Origin: Acidimicrobiia bacterium
Lineage (GTDB): Bacteria > Actinomycetota > Acidimicrobiia > Acidimicrobiales > Aldehydirespiratoraceae
DNA length: 64,000 nt
Assembly (NCBI GenBank): GCA_003231645.1
Contig: QIIW01000152.1
Location: forward strand, 1 to 64,000
Reading direction: 5' to 3'
Under the pieces are notes generated by a model. That model was not told the origin of the DNA. It worked only from the letters and a program-made list of their open reading frames with translations, and ran no database searches. Below are positions 46,766 through 56,709 of the stretch, in pieces. How positions within the stretch are numbered: position 1 is the first letter of the stretch; every line of letters starts with the position of its first letter. Position numbers and translations under genes: made by a program.

Positions 46766-47800
46766 TCAGTCGAAGAAACCCCTCGGTGGGCCGACCTCGG
46801 CCGAAGCCGGCGGAGTGAGTCCGAGGTGGGCGTAGGCGGTCGGGGTGGCGACCCGGCCGCGCGGGGTGCGCATGAGCAGTCCCTGCTGGATCAGGTAGGG
46901 CTCATAGACATCCTCCACCGTCTCGGTGGGCTCGCTGACACTGATCGCCAGAGTCGACAGCCCGACCGGGCCGCCGTCAAAGCGGCTGCAGATCGACTCG
47001 AGAACGGCACGTGACGCCTTGTCGAGGCCGAGTTCGTCCACTCCGAAGAACGTCAATCCGTCGGCCGCCACCTCGGCGTCGATGTCGGAGTCGCGTTCGA
47101 CATCGGCGAAATCGCGAACCTGCCTGAGCAACCGGTTGGCAATCCGTGGTGTGCCTCTCGCCCGGCGGGCTATCTCCCAGGCACCCTCGCCGGTGATTTC
47201 GACGCCGAGGATTCCGGCGGCCCGCAGGACGATCGACAGCAGGTCGTCGACCTCGTAGTAGTCGAGCCGGGCGACCAAACCGAAACGGTCGCGCAGCGGA
47301 CCGGTTATCAGACCGGTTCGGGTGGTGGCACCGACCAGCGTGAACCGCGACAGCTCCAGCGGGATCGATCTGGCCGCCGGCCCCTTGCCCAGGACGATGT
47401 CGATCCGGAAATCCTCCATGGCCGGGTAGAGGACTTCCTCGACGGCACGGGGCAGACGGTGGATCTCATCGATGAAGAGCACGTCGCCCTCCTCGACCTT
47501 GGAGAGGATCGACGCCAGGTCACCGGCCCGCTCGAGCGCGGGCCCCGACGTGACCTGGATGTTGGCGCCCATCTCGGCCGCCACGATGTTGGCGAGGGTG
47601 GTCTTGCCGAGACCCGGAGGGCCGGCGAACAGCATGTGGTCGGTGGCCTCGCGGCGCTTGCGGGCCGCACCCAGCATGACCCCGAGGTGGCCCTTGAGCT
47701 CCGACTGGCCCACGAACTCGCCCAGATTCCGGGGCCGCAGCCCGGGAACATCAGGCGGGTCGATCGGCTCCTCCCGGGGCGACAACATCTCCTCACGCAC
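46766..47800 (-). CDS. ruvB: Holliday junction branch migration ATPase RuvB
   Basis: Hexameric motor that drives branch migration with RuvA. The 344-residue AAA+ protein has Walker [12 protein letters not shown], Walker B FIDEIHRL, sensor 1 GATTRTG, the arginine-finger region GPLRDRFG, and a winged-helix domain ([17 protein letters not shown]). GTG start three bases after the ruvA stop. Last gene of ruvC-ruvA-ruvB. Confidence 0.97.
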   Translation of the reverse strand: MREEMLSPREEPIDPPDVPGLRPRNLGEFVGQSELKGHLGVMLGAARKRREATDHMLFAGPPGLGKTTLANIVAAEMGANIQVTSGPALERAGDLASILSKVEEGDVLFIDEIHRLPRAVEEVLYPAMEDFRIDIVLGKGPAARSIPLELSRFTLVGATTRTGLITGPLRDRFGLVARLDYYEVDDLLSIVLRAAGILGVEITGEGAWEIARRARGTPRIANRLLRQVRDFADVERDSDIDAEVAADGLTFFGVDELGLDKASRAVLESICSRFDGGPVGLSTLAISVSEPTETVEDVYEPYLIQQGLLMRTPRGRVATPTAYAHLGLTPPASAEVGPPRGFFD

Positions 47801-47803
47801 GGC

Positions 47804-48412
47804 TCAGCGAACCCCTGAAGCCAAGCGACGCAAGGCATCCTTGAGAAGCTCGCTCACATCTCCGTCGACCGGCAGTTCCGAGAGCACCACGTGGATCTCA
47901 TCGGTGCCGTAACCCAGACCCTCGAGGGCGCTACGCAGATCGGAACGGGCGCTCGACTGCGTGGTGGCACCTGCGCCGTCGGTGAGCACCACGACCGGCG
48001 AATCGGGGAGATCCAGCCTCGACTTGAGTTCCATGACGATACGGGCCGCAGTCTTCTTGCCGACCCCGGGCACGAGACACATGGCGGCAATGTCGTCATC
48101 GGCAACGGCACGTCGGAGTGCGTCGGGACCGTGAACCGACAGGATCGCCAAGCCCAGCGACGGCCCGACTCCGTGGGCGGAGATCAGTGATTCGAAGATG
48201 CGGCGTTCATCGATCGTGGGGAAACCGTAGAGCGTCTCGCTGTCTTCACGTACGGAGTGGTGGATGTGGATGAAGACCTCGTCGTCGCCCTCGGCGATGC
48301 CCACGGATGTGGACGGTGTGACCAGTACTCGATAGCCGACCCCGGCCACCTCGATCAGCAACTCGCCGTCGTGTCCCCGGTCGAGCAGTCGACCTCGTAG
48401 CGAACCGATCAT
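47804..48412 (-). CDS. ruvA: Holliday junction-binding protein RuvA
   Basis: Tetrameric junction-binding platform for RuvB. The 202-residue protein opens MIGSLRGRLLD with an OB-fold, has helix-hairpin-helix segments (ISAHGVGPSLGLAIL; CLVPGVGKKTAARIVMELK) and a C-terminal RuvB-contact domain. ATG 48412 overlaps the ruvC stop (ATGA). Confidence 0.96.
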   Translation of the reverse strand: MIGSLRGRLLDRGHDGELLIEVAGVGYRVLVTPSTSVGIAEGDDEVFIHIHHSVREDSETLYGFPTIDERRIFESLISAHGVGPSLGLAILSVHGPDALRRAVADDDIAAMCLVPGVGKKTAARIVMELKSRLDLPDSPVVVLTDGAGATTQSSARSDLRSALEGLGYGTDEIHVVLSELPVDGDVSELLKDALRRLASGVR

Positions 48413-48903
48413 CTGACGGAACCTCCGCTCGCACCGACCCTCTGGCGGGCGAGATGACAAAGGGCGATGGCCACGGCATCGGCGGTGTCGGGCGGACGCA
48501 GCGGCTCGGCCAAGCCGAGCAGGGTCTGCACCATCTGACCGACCTGCAACTTGTCGGCAGCACCCCAGCCCGCTACGGCCTGTTTGATCTCGTTGGGCGA
48601 GTATTCGACCACATCGCAGCCCGCGGCCGAGGCTTCGGCCATGACGATTCCGCTCACCATGGCCACCGCCATGGCGGTGCGAACATTGTGTTGGAAGAAC
48701 ACCCGCTCGATGGCCAGGACATCAGGCCGCAGGTCGGTGATCAACTCGCGAATCTCCCGCTGGATCTCGGCCAACCTCACCGGTCTCTCGGTCGCCGGGT
48801 CGGTACGGATGACTCCGGCCGACACGGCGCGTGGTCGTCGGCCACTTTCGAGGAGCCCGTAGCCGCAACGCGACAAACCGGGATCTATGCCGAGAACGAA
48901 CAC
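48409..48903 (-). CDS. ruvC: Crossover junction endodeoxyribonuclease RuvC
   Basis: Resolves Holliday junctions. The 164-residue RNase H-fold nuclease has its acidic tetrad in GIDPGLSRCGYG, AIERVFF and DTADAVAIA. GTG 48903 is chosen over an upstream start at 48945 because FVLGIDPG is the family N-terminus and a TACAGT hexamer ends 7 bases before it. Heads the ruvCAB operon. Confidence 0.95.
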   Translation of the reverse strand: MFVLGIDPGLSRCGYGLLESGRRPRAVSAGVIRTDPATERPVRLAEIQREIRELITDLRPDVLAIERVFFQHNVRTAMAVAMVSGIVMAEASAAGCDVVEYSPNEIKQAVAGWGAADKLQVGQMVQTLLGLAEPLRPPDTADAVAIALCHLARQRVGASGGSVR

Positions 48904-48910
48904 ATGTACG

Positions 48911-48916
48911 ACTGTA
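48911..48916 (-). promoter_or_regulatory. Candidate leaderless -10 element for ruvCAB
   Basis: TACAGT on the minus strand, 7 bases before the ruvC GTG at 48903; decides the start. Confidence 0.5.
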
Positions 48917-48989
48917 GTGCCGGGCTCCCCCGACGCGGCGGACACGCCACCGGCACCCGTCCGACTCCTCGGCGTGGCAGGCTGGGCCG

Positions 48990-49541
48990 ATGTCGAGGCG
49001 ACGGAAGATTCTCCTTGGGGTGGCCGGCGGGTTCGTCGTTGCTTTCACCGCCCTCACCCTGAGGCTGTTCCGCTACCCGACAACCGATGACCCCGGCCCC
49101 GCCGACGCCGTGGTGATGCTCGCGGGGGGAGGCGACCGTATCGACAAGGCGATAGAACTGGGAGTGCGGATGGGGCTCGCCGACAAGGTCGTGTTCGCTT
49201 CCGTCTGGGTCGCAGATCAGAACGTGTGGTCGGCGCGGCCATGCAACTCATCGGGGCGGGCCCTGATGGCCGGCACCGAAGCGATCTGCTTCCAGCCGGA
49301 CCCCGGCACAACCCAGGGCGAGGTACGCGAGATCGCGCGCATGGCACGAGACAATGACTGGCAGTCGATAATCGTGGTCGCCTCGACCGACCAGGTCACC
49401 CGTGCCCGGATGCTGCTGGGGCGATGCTGGGACGGCGACGCCCGTTTCGTGGGCGTGCCCCACAACCAGCCGTTCCTGTTCCGAGCCGCCCACGAATGGG
49501 GGGCGTTGGCCAAGGCGCTCACCATCAATCGCGGCTGCTGA
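48990..49541 (+). CDS. YdcF/SanA-like DUF218 membrane protein
   Basis: Unknown role at the cell envelope. The 183-residue protein has an N-terminal signal-anchor (ILLGVAGGFVVAFTAL, about 6-22), then a DUF218 core: DAVVMLAGGGDRIDKAIEL, DKVVFAS, a central segment and IIVVASTDQVTRARMLLGR, ending in a family-like HEWGALAKAL. Related SanA and ElyC affect envelope integrity, but the biochemical activity of the family is poorly defined. It is on the plus strand, first in an accessory patch between ruvC and yebC, and precedes a decayed ABC exporter by 38 bases. Confidence 0.78.
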   Translation: MSRRRKILLGVAGGFVVAFTALTLRLFRYPTTDDPGPADAVVMLAGGGDRIDKAIELGVRMGLADKVVFASVWVADQNVWSARPCNSSGRALMAGTEAICFQPDPGTTQGEVREIARMARDNDWQSIIVVASTDQVTRARMLLGRCWDGDARFVGVPHNQPFLFRAAHEWGALAKALTINRGC

Positions 49542-49579
49542 ATTCTTCAGCCCGACCGGCTCCTGCCGATGGTGTCGCG

Positions 49580-50135
49580 ATGACCTCCTCCGTGCCGTTC
49601 ACGTCCGCTGTCTCGCTGCGTGCCGTGGGCAAGACCTTCGGTGACGTGGCCGCGCTCCGCAATCTCGACCTCGTGGCGCCGGAGGGGCGGATCACCGTTC
49701 TCCTCGGTCCGAACGGGGCCGGCAACCTCATCTACGCGGCGCGACTCCATGGGGTCGTCCCCAGCCTCATCGACTCACGAATCGCCGAGGCTGCCGGGCG
49801 CTTCGGTATCAGCCGTACCCTCGACCCGGAGTCGTCACAGGCGGTCCTGGCCCGACGAGTTGGTCGACATCGCCATGTCCTCGGCGACATCGTCGGGTGC
49901 CGGTCTCGAGTTGGTGACGGGAGTTCGCAGCGTCCAGCGGACCGCCGACGGGGTGAGGGTCGTGATCGACGACCGGTCGGTCATCCCCGACGGCGTCGAG
50001 ACGCTCGTCCGGTCGGGAGTGAGGATCTCCCGGGTTTTGCCCCGAGAGCCCAGCCTTGAGGAACTCTATTTCGCGGTCAGGCAGACGGCACGGGACCTGG
50101 TCGGGCGGCCGCGGTCGATGGAGACGGTCCGATGA
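49580..50135 (+). pseudogene. ABC-2 exporter ATPase, decayed by internal deletions
   Basis: The frame opens as a normal ABC ATPase (SLRAVGKTFGDVAALRNLDL, ITVLLGPNGAG) but the Walker A breaks off at GPNGAG and joins NLIYAARLHGVVPSLID, which belongs beyond the Q-loop; about 60 residues are missing near 49723. A second junction near 49810-49820 joins FGI to LDPESSQAVL, removing the signature motif and Walker B. A third near 49850 shifts the frame to WPDELVDIAMSS, and the C-terminal VIPDGVETLVRSG and LEELYFAVR end is read in the new frame. It cannot bind ATP. The ATGA overlap with the permease is retained from the intact operon. Confidence 0.82.
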
Positions 50136-50953
50136 ACTGGCGTCGTACCGCGACGATCGCCCGTGCCGATCTGCGTCAGCTCGTGCTGGCCAGGGATTCC
50201 TGGCTGCCGATGGGTATTCTCGACGGAATCTTCTTCGTGATCGTCCCGGCGTTCCTGCTGATCGGGATCTCCTGGCTCGGTGATGCGGGCACGCTACGTC
50301 AGATCTCCGACACGCTCTCGCTGCTTCCTCGACAGGCCCAGGAGCAGATCCGTGGCAACACCCCCCAGCGCGTACCTCCTACGCCCTGGCCGTCTATCTC
50401 TTCGCACCGATGGCCGTGGTTGTGCCGCTCACCATCTCGACCGCGGTGGGGGGGCCGCGCTCGTCGACGAGCGTGAACGCGGTACCGGGGAATTCCTGGC
50501 CCACTCCCCGGCCTCGACCCGCTAGATATATCTCGGCAAGCTCCTCGCCAGCCTGGTGCCGGGCTACTTCACGACCATGGTCCGCTTCGGCGCCTACTCC
50601 CTGATCGTCAACCTGATCGTGGACCCCGAGGTGGGGGCTGGTTCTTCCCGACCGCCCAGTGGTGGCTGATGATTCTGTGGGTGCTGCCCGGCTTCCTGAT
50701 CATCGGGTTGTCGTTGGTACTGCGCATGTCGGGCCGCGTCCGCTCGACCGCAGCGGCCCAACAGGCGTCGGGCCTCATCACCCTGCCCCTGATCGGTATC
50801 GCCTGCGCCCAGGCATCGGGCGCGCTCTACGGGTCGATCGGCACCACCATCGTAATCGGAGCGATCACCCGGACGATCGGGCTCCTGTCGACGGCCCGCG
50901 GCATGGGTGCGGTGAAGCGCCAACGACTGCTGGGGGTAGCCGACGGGATCTAG
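50132..50953 (+). pseudogene. ABC-2 type permease, decayed by frameshifts and a nonsense codon
   Basis: Membrane half of the same exporter. Fragments in three frames spell one ABC-2 permease: NWRRTATIARADLRQLVLARDSW with a first helix (50132-50350), SYALAVYLFAPMAVVVPLTISTAV (about 50368-50447), GAAALVDERERGTGEFLAHSPASTR (to 50522), an in-frame TAG at 50523-50525 where Glu is expected, IYLGKLLASLVPGYFTTMV, then a shift in a G-run near 50640 into PTAQWWLMILWVLPGFLIIG to the end. At least three indels plus the stop. The last 50669-50953 piece alone is an open frame of 94 residues but is not expected to function. Confidence 0.82.
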
Positions 50954-52419
50954 GCGGACCCCGCCCGGGCCGTGGTCTCGAACACGCCCATCATCCCCTG
51001 GTCCTCGTGGTCGAGGATGTGGCAGTGGTAGACGGACCGGCCCGGGAAGTCGGTGATCTCGAGAATGAACTTGACCCAGCCGCGGGCGGGGACGTTGACG
51101 GTGTCCTTGAGGCCGGGAGAGATCAGGCTCCTGTCACTGGCATCAACGACCCGGAACTGCCAGATGTGGATGTGGAACGGATGGTCCATGTTGGAGACAT
51201 TGCTGACGGTCCACTCCTCCACGGCGCCGAGGTCGAGGCGGGTATCGACTCGCTCCGGGTCGAATGTCCGACCGTCGATCATGAATGACATTGCCCCGCC
51301 TCCCCCCATCGACAGCTCGAGGGATCGACTACCGGTGGCGGTGGGCGGGTCGGCGATCCGCGCTCCCTGTATCCGGGTCGGAAGCGAGGCCCGCGTCGAT
51401 GGACCCGACGCGTCGAGGGTCAACAGATCGATGGTCCCTGCGGCGTTGGAACCACCCCGGCCGCCACCCATTCCGGATCCACCGCGGTCGTAGCGGGTGG
51501 TACGAAGGGTGATGGTGCCGGGGTCGCTCACCGCCACCAGGAACTCGGCCCTCTCGCCCGGTGCCATCAGCAGGTGGTCGATCTGTTCGGGGACCTCGAT
51601 CAGACCGCCGTCGGTGCCGGCCAGCATCATCGGGGACCCTTCGAGGACGAGTCGGTAGTAGCGCGACGAACTCGCGTTGACCAGCCGCCATCGCTCGACC
51701 GTGCCCGTCGACCCCGAGATCACGGGCTGGTGGACTCCGTTGACGGTGACGAGATCGCCTTCTCGACCCGACATACGATCCATGCGTGATGCCGACACCA
51801 CCCCGGAGTCGGAGCCGATCCGTGGATCGCCGAGCACCATCACCCTCTCGATCGCCGCCGACAGCAGCGGGTCCTGGTCGGAACGGTCCTCGATGATGAT
51901 CACTCCGGCCATACCGCCCGCAACCTGCTCGGCCACGAAACCGTGCCGATGCGGGTGGTACCAGTAGGTGCCACCCCGATGGTCGGCGGGCAGTTGTATC
52001 TCGAAGAGGAACTCGTCGCCGGGGGCGATGCTCACGAACACGTTGTCGCTGTTGCCCTCCGGCGATACGTGCAGGCCGTGGGTGTGGAGGTTGGTCGGCG
52101 TATCGAGCCGGTTGACCACCAGGATCCGCAGCAGGTCACCGGGCCGGGCACGCAGCGTCGGCCCGGGGGTGAAACCACCGTAGGTGTAGGCCCAGCGTGT
52201 GCCGTCCCCGAAGGGCACCATGGCCGTGACCGCCGTCAGCGTCGTGTCGAGTACCCCGTCGACCGACGAGATGTCCGCCGGCGAAAGAAACCGCGGCGAA
52301 ACCGTCGGCGCGACAGTCGACGGGTTGTCGCCGCACGCGGCCAGCGGGAGTACGCCGACTCCGACCACCGCCCCCAGCCCCATACCGAGAAAACTGCGTC
52401 TGTCGAAACTTGTCACCAC
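50950..52419 (-). CDS. Multicopper oxidase, Tat-exported lipoprotein
   Basis: Laccase/CueO-like oxidase with three cupredoxin domains, 489 residues. The N-terminus is a twin-arginine signal (DRRSFLGMGLGAVVGVG) ending in a lipobox LAAC, so it should be folded in the cytoplasm and anchored outside. Copper ligands are all present: LHTHG and YWYHPHRHG in domain 1, HPFHIHIW and YHCHILDHEDQGMM (type 1 Cys plus Met) in domain 3. Likely copper detoxification or metal/phenol oxidation; no copper regulator or transporter is adjacent. Its TAG stop overlaps the convergent permease remnant stop by two bases. Confidence 0.92.
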   Translation of the reverse strand: MVTSFDRRSFLGMGLGAVVGVGVLPLAACGDNPSTVAPTVSPRFLSPADISSVDGVLDTTLTAVTAMVPFGDGTRWAYTYGGFTPGPTLRARPGDLLRILVVNRLDTPTNLHTHGLHVSPEGNSDNVFVSIAPGDEFLFEIQLPADHRGGTYWYHPHRHGFVAEQVAGGMAGVIIIEDRSDQDPLLSAAIERVMVLGDPRIGSDSGVVSASRMDRMSGREGDLVTVNGVHQPVISGSTGTVERWRLVNASSSRYYRLVLEGSPMMLAGTDGGLIEVPEQIDHLLMAPGERAEFLVAVSDPGTITLRTTRYDRGGSGMGGGRGGSNAAGTIDLLTLDASGPSTRASLPTRIQGARIADPPTATGSRSLELSMGGGGAMSFMIDGRTFDPERVDTRLDLGAVEEWTVSNVSNMDHPFHIHIWQFRVVDASDRSLISPGLKDTVNVPARGWVKFILEITDFPGRSVYHCHILDHEDQGMMGVFETTARAGSA

Positions 52420-52471
52420 TCACCCCCGAGTTCTCCGACCACGGTGACATGTTAGGGAACATTCGGATCGG

Positions 52472-53221
52472 CTACTCGGATGCCGACTCCATCAGCTCGT
52501 CGCTGATGTCGAAGTTGGCATGGACGTCCTGGACGTCGTCGAGATCGTCGAGCAGTTCCAAGAGCTTGAGGACCCGCCTGGCGGTGCCCGGTTCGGTGAC
52601 CTCGACCGTCGATGACGCCAACATGGTGAGATCGGCCGACTCGAAGGCGATTCCGGCGGCCTCGATCGCGTCGCGGACGGTATTGAAATCGGTCGGTGGA
52701 GTGGTGACCTGCCACCCGTCGCCGTCGGCGACGATGTCTTCCGCGCCGGCATCGAGCACCACCATCATCAACTCGTCCTCGTCCACCGACGACGGCACCA
52801 GGATCACTCCCTTACGGTCGAACTGCCATGCCACGGCGCCCGGCTCGGCGAGCGAGCCACCGTTCTTGGAGAGGGTGTTGCGCACATCGCCGCCGGTGCG
52901 GTTGCGGTTGTCGGTGAGACACTCGATGTAGAGCGCCACGCCGCCAGGGGCGTAGCCCTCGTAGGTGACGGTCTCGTAGTTGACGCCCTCGAGTTCGCCG
53001 GTGCCCCGCTTGACGGCCCGTTCGATGGTGTCGAGGGGAACCGACGCGTCACGTGCCTTCTGATACATGGTACGCAGGGTGGCGTTGGAGTCGAGATCGC
53101 CGCCGCCGGTGCGGGCCGCCACCTCCACCTGCTTGATCAACTTGGCGAACAGCTTGCCCCGCTTGGCGTCGGCTGCGCCCTTCTTGTGCTTGATCGTTGC
53201 CCATTTCGAGTGACCCGACAC
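52472..53221 (-). CDS. yebC: YebC/TACO1-family regulator
   Basis: Conserved protein reported as a transcriptional regulator and, more recently, as a translation factor relieving polyproline stalling. The 249 residues open SGHSKWATIKHKKGAADAKRGK, the family signature, with YEGYAPGGVALYIECLTDN in the middle and a C-terminal domain rich in acids. GTG start at 53221, 12 bases after the pdxT stop. The pdxS-pdxT-yebC order matches mycobacteria. Confidence 0.95.
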   Translation of the reverse strand: MSGHSKWATIKHKKGAADAKRGKLFAKLIKQVEVAARTGGGDLDSNATLRTMYQKARDASVPLDTIERAVKRGTGELEGVNYETVTYEGYAPGGVALYIECLTDNRNRTGGDVRNTLSKNGGSLAEPGAVAWQFDRKGVILVPSSVDEDELMMVVLDAGAEDIVADGDGWQVTTPPTDFNTVRDAIEAAGIAFESADLTMLASSTVEVTEPGTARRVLKLLELLDDLDDVQDVHANFDISDELMESASE

Positions 53222-53233
53222 AGGAGTTTCCTC

Positions 53234-53866
53234 TCAGATTTCCCGGGGCGGTACCGCCCGGGTGCAGATTGCGGGCTGGGAACTGCCGACGGCGGCATTG
53301 CGGACGAACAGCCGGTGGATCCGATCGTCACCCGACAACTCGGGATGGAAAGCAGCCACCATGACGGGGCCCTGACGACACAATACGGGGTTGCCATCGA
53401 CCTTGGCGAGGACCTCGACCCCGCTCCCGGCCGTCTCAACCACGGGTGCCCTGATGAACACCGCGTGGAACGGCTCATCGAGACCGTCGATCTCGATGTC
53501 GGTCTCGAAGCTGTCGACCTGGGTGCCGTAGCCATTGCGCCGCACATCGAGGTCGATCAATCCCAGCGCGTGCTGGTCGGATCGGCCGTCGAGAATCTTC
53601 GTCGACAGCAGAATCAGCCCGGCGCACGTGCCGAGAACCGGGAGACCGTCGCAGAGGCGACGGGTGAGCGGCCCGATGAGACCGCTGCGATCGAGCAACA
53701 TCGACATCGTGGTCGACTCGCCGCCGGGGATGACCAACGCATCGACACTACCGAGTTGCTCGACCGTGCGGACCTCGAGGGTCGACAGCCCGAGACCGTC
53801 GAGGATCCGGGCGTGCGCGGCAAAGGAACCCTGCAGAGCGAGAACACCGAAGACGGACGCTACCAA
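53234..53866 (-). CDS. pdxT: Pyridoxal 5-prime-phosphate synthase glutaminase subunit
   Basis: Supplies ammonia to PdxS for PLP synthesis. The 210-residue class I amidotransferase has [22 protein letters not shown], nucleophile Cys in GTCAGLILL and the His-Glu pair in AAFHPEL. Overlaps pdxS by 7 bases, so it is coupled to it. The last 15 residues after the family core are extra. Confidence 0.96.
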   Translation of the reverse strand: MVASVFGVLALQGSFAAHARILDGLGLSTLEVRTVEQLGSVDALVIPGGESTTMSMLLDRSGLIGPLTRRLCDGLPVLGTCAGLILLSTKILDGRSDQHALGLIDLDVRRNGYGTQVDSFETDIEIDGLDEPFHAVFIRAPVVETAGSGVEVLAKVDGNPVLCRQGPVMVAAFHPELSGDDRIHRLFVRNAAVGSSQPAICTRAVPPREI

Positions 53867-54771
53867 CCGCGTTCGGCCAGTTTCGTCTCGAGCCCGCCGA
53901 TCTCCAGACCCCTCATCGCCGCGCCCAGCCCGGTGCTGACCTTGGCGATGATGGCCGGATCCTCGAAGTTGGTGGCCGCCTCGACGATGGCCGATGCCAT
54001 CTTGGCCGGTTGTGAACTCTTGAAGATGCCGGAACCCACGAACACCGACTGGGCCCCGAGCTGCATCACCAGCGACGCGTCGGCCGGAGTGGCGATTCCT
54101 CCGGCGCAGAACATCGGAACCGGCAGGGTGCCGCGGTGGTGGATCTCCTGCACGAGGGGCAGAGGAGCCTGGAGATTCTTGGCCCAGTCGAAGAGTTCGG
54201 CGGGATCGGCCGTGGTGATCTTGGCGATGTCACCGAGGATCGATCGGAGATGACGCACCGCCTCGACGATGTTGCCGGTGCCGGCCTCACCCTTGGAGCG
54301 GATCATGCAGGCCCCTTCGCTGATGCGTCGCAGCGCCTCACCGAGGTTGGTGGCACCGCACACGAACGGTGTGGTGAACGCCCACTTGTCGATGTGGTGT
54401 GATTCGTCGGCCGGGGTGAGTACCTCGGACTCGTCGATGTAGTCGACGCCGAGGGACTGCAACACCTGTGCTTCGGCGAAGTGGCCGATACGGGCCTTGG
54501 CCATCACGGGGATGCTCACCGCGGCCTGGATTCCGACGATCATCTCGGGATCCGACATACGAGCCACACCGCCATCGCGGCGGATATCGGCCGGCACCCG
54601 CTCGAGGGCCATCACGGCGACAGCTCCTGCGTCCTCGGCGATCCGGGCCTGGTCGGGGTCGACCACATCCATGATCACGCCGCCCTTGAGCATTTCGGCC
54701 AGCCCCCGCTTGACGAGGGGCGTACCGGTTTCACGAACGCTGTCTTCGGTGCGATCGGTGTTATCTGCCAT
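53860..54771 (-). CDS. pdxS: Pyridoxal 5-prime-phosphate synthase lyase subunit
   Basis: Builds PLP from ribose-5-P, glyceraldehyde-3-P and ammonia in the DXP-independent pathway. The 303-residue barrel has [17 protein letters not shown] with the first Schiff-base lysine nearby, [26 protein letters not shown] and the phosphate loop [12 protein letters not shown] 54771 is chosen over 54780 because a TAGGAT hexamer ends 7 bases upstream, the leaderless spacing. Heads pdxS-pdxT-yebC. Confidence 0.97.
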   Translation of the reverse strand: MADNTDRTEDSVRETGTPLVKRGLAEMLKGGVIMDVVDPDQARIAEDAGAVAVMALERVPADIRRDGGVARMSDPEMIVGIQAAVSIPVMAKARIGHFAEAQVLQSLGVDYIDESEVLTPADESHHIDKWAFTTPFVCGATNLGEALRRISEGACMIRSKGEAGTGNIVEAVRHLRSILGDIAKITTADPAELFDWAKNLQAPLPLVQEIHHRGTLPVPMFCAGGIATPADASLVMQLGAQSVFVGSGIFKSSQPAKMASAIVEAATNFEDPAIIAKVSTGLGAAMRGLEIGGLETKLAERGW

Positions 54772-54778
54772 ACGGGTC

Positions 54779-54784
54779 ATCCTA
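54779..54784 (-). promoter_or_regulatory. Candidate leaderless -10 element for pdxS-pdxT-yebC
   Basis: TAGGAT on the minus strand, 7 bases before the pdxS ATG at 54771. Confidence 0.5.
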
Positions 54785-54799
54785 GGGGCTGTCGGCGCC

Positions 54800-55948
54800 T
54801 CACGACGTAGCCGCCTTGCGGGCCTCGGAAAGTAGTTTCCGGGCATCGGTCGTGTCGATCACACTGACTTTGGCGGTGGCGAACCGCGAACCCGGGCCGG
54901 CGGCCAGCAGGACCCATGTGGACCCAGGGGCCAAAGCGATTTCGTTGCCGTCGGAATCGGTGAGTTTCCAGTTCGGCGCGTCGGCCGACCTCGACCACGT
55001 GCCTTCGATCATCCGACCCCGTGTGAATACCTGGACCGAGCCGTCGCCGTAGGTCTTGGCCTGCGGAGACACGGAATCGGCGGGCGAGGTGCCGTAGTCG
55101 ACCTGTGCGACGACGACGTTGGCCGGGGCCACCTCGACCTCGACACCGTCGACCACCGATGTTTGGAGGGTGCCGTCCTGGATCCTCACCCATCCCCCGA
55201 GTCGGGCGTCCCAGACGTGGGTCGAGTCGCGACCGAACTTGGTCGGATAGGCCACATCGACACCGCCGACTTCGACGCCGGAATTCGCCGGGAGATCCCC
55301 GTAGGAGAACAGGGGCTCGGGAACCCCGGCGTTCGTCTCGGGTATGTCTGCGGGTCTCACGTAGAGATTGTCCGGTGCGACGCGATCCGTGGACCGGAAG
55401 TAGGCGCCCTCGAGCCGCAACACACCCACATCGACGAACACCCCGGCGTCGCGAGCCCTGCGAAGTTCGCTCAGGACGATGGCATTGCCGCCCGAGTACC
55501 CGAACATGGGCTTCGACAGGCCGACAAGAAGATCAATGTCGCTCGACCGCCCCGACCTGACCGGACCGATGATGTCGGGAACCCGCGACTGGAACACGGC
55601 GAAGAATCTCGTCTTGAGCCCCTCGACCAATTCCTCGTAGACCAAATCGGCTTCGAACAGACCGGTCTGGGGACGCGACTTGGCGTCGTTGTTGCCGATC
55701 TTTATCACCAGGGCGGGCGCATCGACCCGGTCGACGGCGATGGGCGCACCGGTGAGCGGCCCGATCGGTCCGGCGTATTCCTCGGTGGTGGTGGTCGATC
55801 CGGCTGTCGTGGTGGTGAGGACCACACCCGGGACCGTGGTCGTCGGGGACGGCCCGGCAGCATTGCCGCCTCCGCCACAGGCCGAGACGAGCAGAAGCGC
55901 GGCCGTGATGGCGGCAGCCGATCGGCCGCCATTGCGAAGCCTCATCAC
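54800..55948 (-). CDS. DUF3048 (YerB-like) lipoprotein
   Basis: Unknown function. The 382-residue protein starts with a lipoprotein signal ([14 protein letters not shown], lipobox Cys24), a Ser/Thr/Pro linker, then a two-part DUF3048 domain: [41 protein letters not shown] and RFFAVFQS in the first half; and a C-terminal half with a GTWSR..APNWKL strand and [12 protein letters not shown]. It has the shape of an extracellular surface protein. GTG 55948 overlaps the stop of the M48-like gene (GTGA); ATG 55945 is equally possible. It forms a three-gene unit with the M48-like gene and lemA. Confidence 0.82.
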   Translation of the reverse strand: MMRLRNGGRSAAAITAALLLVSACGGGGNAAGPSPTTTVPGVVLTTTTAGSTTTTEEYAGPIGPLTGAPIAVDRVDAPALVIKIGNNDAKSRPQTGLFEADLVYEELVEGLKTRFFAVFQSRVPDIIGPVRSGRSSDIDLLVGLSKPMFGYSGGNAIVLSELRRARDAGVFVDVGVLRLEGAYFRSTDRVAPDNLYVRPADIPETNAGVPEPLFSYGDLPANSGVEVGGVDVAYPTKFGRDSTHVWDARLGGWVRIQDGTLQTSVVDGVEVEVAPANVVVAQVDYGTSPADSVSPQAKTYGDGSVQVFTRGRMIEGTWSRSADAPNWKLTDSDGNEIALAPGSTWVLLAAGPGSRFATAKVSVIDTTDARKLLSEARKAATS

Positions 55949-56673
55949 AGTTCCTGAAGAGTGTCAATTCGTTGTTCGAGCGACGGGCGCCGGGGGTCGC
56001 CGTGGTCGACCGGCCCAAACAGCCAGAGGTGGTTGGTGCCGGCGTGTGACGGCACGCCCCCCGCTGTGCGGGCATGGTTCATCACCGCGGCCAGAGCCGG
56101 CGGGTAGCGGGTGAGCCTGACGCCTGCGAAATCGGCAAGAACCACCGATCCGGGGTCGAGACGACGGTCGATGTAGCGCCCGGCGAGCGCGCCTCGGCCC
56201 AGCAGCCGCCCGGCGGCACACAGGAGCGTCGCGATCTCGACACCCGAGTCGAGAAGGCACAAGGTGCGAGCCACCAGCGCTTCGAGTTCGAGTCGCGTCA
56301 AGTCATCGAGGGCACCCACCGTCACGACGAGGTCAGCGCGGTCGGGGCTCCGGCCGACCATCGCGGCATCGGGGGCCGACAGCTCCACGACGTGGATTCT
56401 CGGTGGCTGCTGCCCGCTGGAGAGACAGAGACCCTCAACGATGTTGTCGATCCTCGGTCGACGGTCGTCGGCTATCGGACGCGCCCCCAGCTCGTGGAGC
56501 GCGATCGACGTCGCACCGTGGCGCACCAGCACGAATGCCCCGACTCCGACCACGAGACCCACGGGTATCGCCAGCCAGAACGGCACGGCGATCGCCAACA
56601 GAACGAGACTTACGACCAGGGCCAGAGTCGCGGCGGGAGGGCCGACGATCCTCGTCGGCGAGGTGGATGTCAT
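55945..56673 (-). CDS. HtpX/M48-like membrane protein without its zinc site (pseudo-protease)
   Basis: The 242 residues follow the HtpX/M48 plan: two N-terminal membrane helices (about 15-50), NIVEGLCLSSGQQPPRIHVVE, a segment ending in the metal helix, ADFAGVRLTRYPPAL and a closing RPSLEQRIDTL. But the HExxH helix reads LEALVARTLCLL, with Arg136, Thr137 and Leu140 replacing His, Glu and His, and the third ligand Glu is Leu179. It cannot bind catalytic zinc. The frame is intact with good codon use, so it is a maintained inactive relative and not debris. lemA lies 36 bases upstream, the usual neighbour of HtpX-type proteases. Confidence 0.75.
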   Translation of the reverse strand: MTSTSPTRIVGPPAATLALVVSLVLLAIAVPFWLAIPVGLVVGVGAFVLVRHGATSIALHELGARPIADDRRPRIDNIVEGLCLSSGQQPPRIHVVELSAPDAAMVGRSPDRADLVVTVGALDDLTRLELEALVARTLCLLDSGVEIATLLCAAGRLLGRGALAGRYIDRRLDPGSVVLADFAGVRLTRYPPALAAVMNHARTAGGVPSHAGTNHLWLFGPVDHGDPRRPSLEQRIDTLQEL

Positions 56674-56709
56674 GGGAGCCTCCGAACGCGGTCGGAACTG
56701 AACCGAGGC

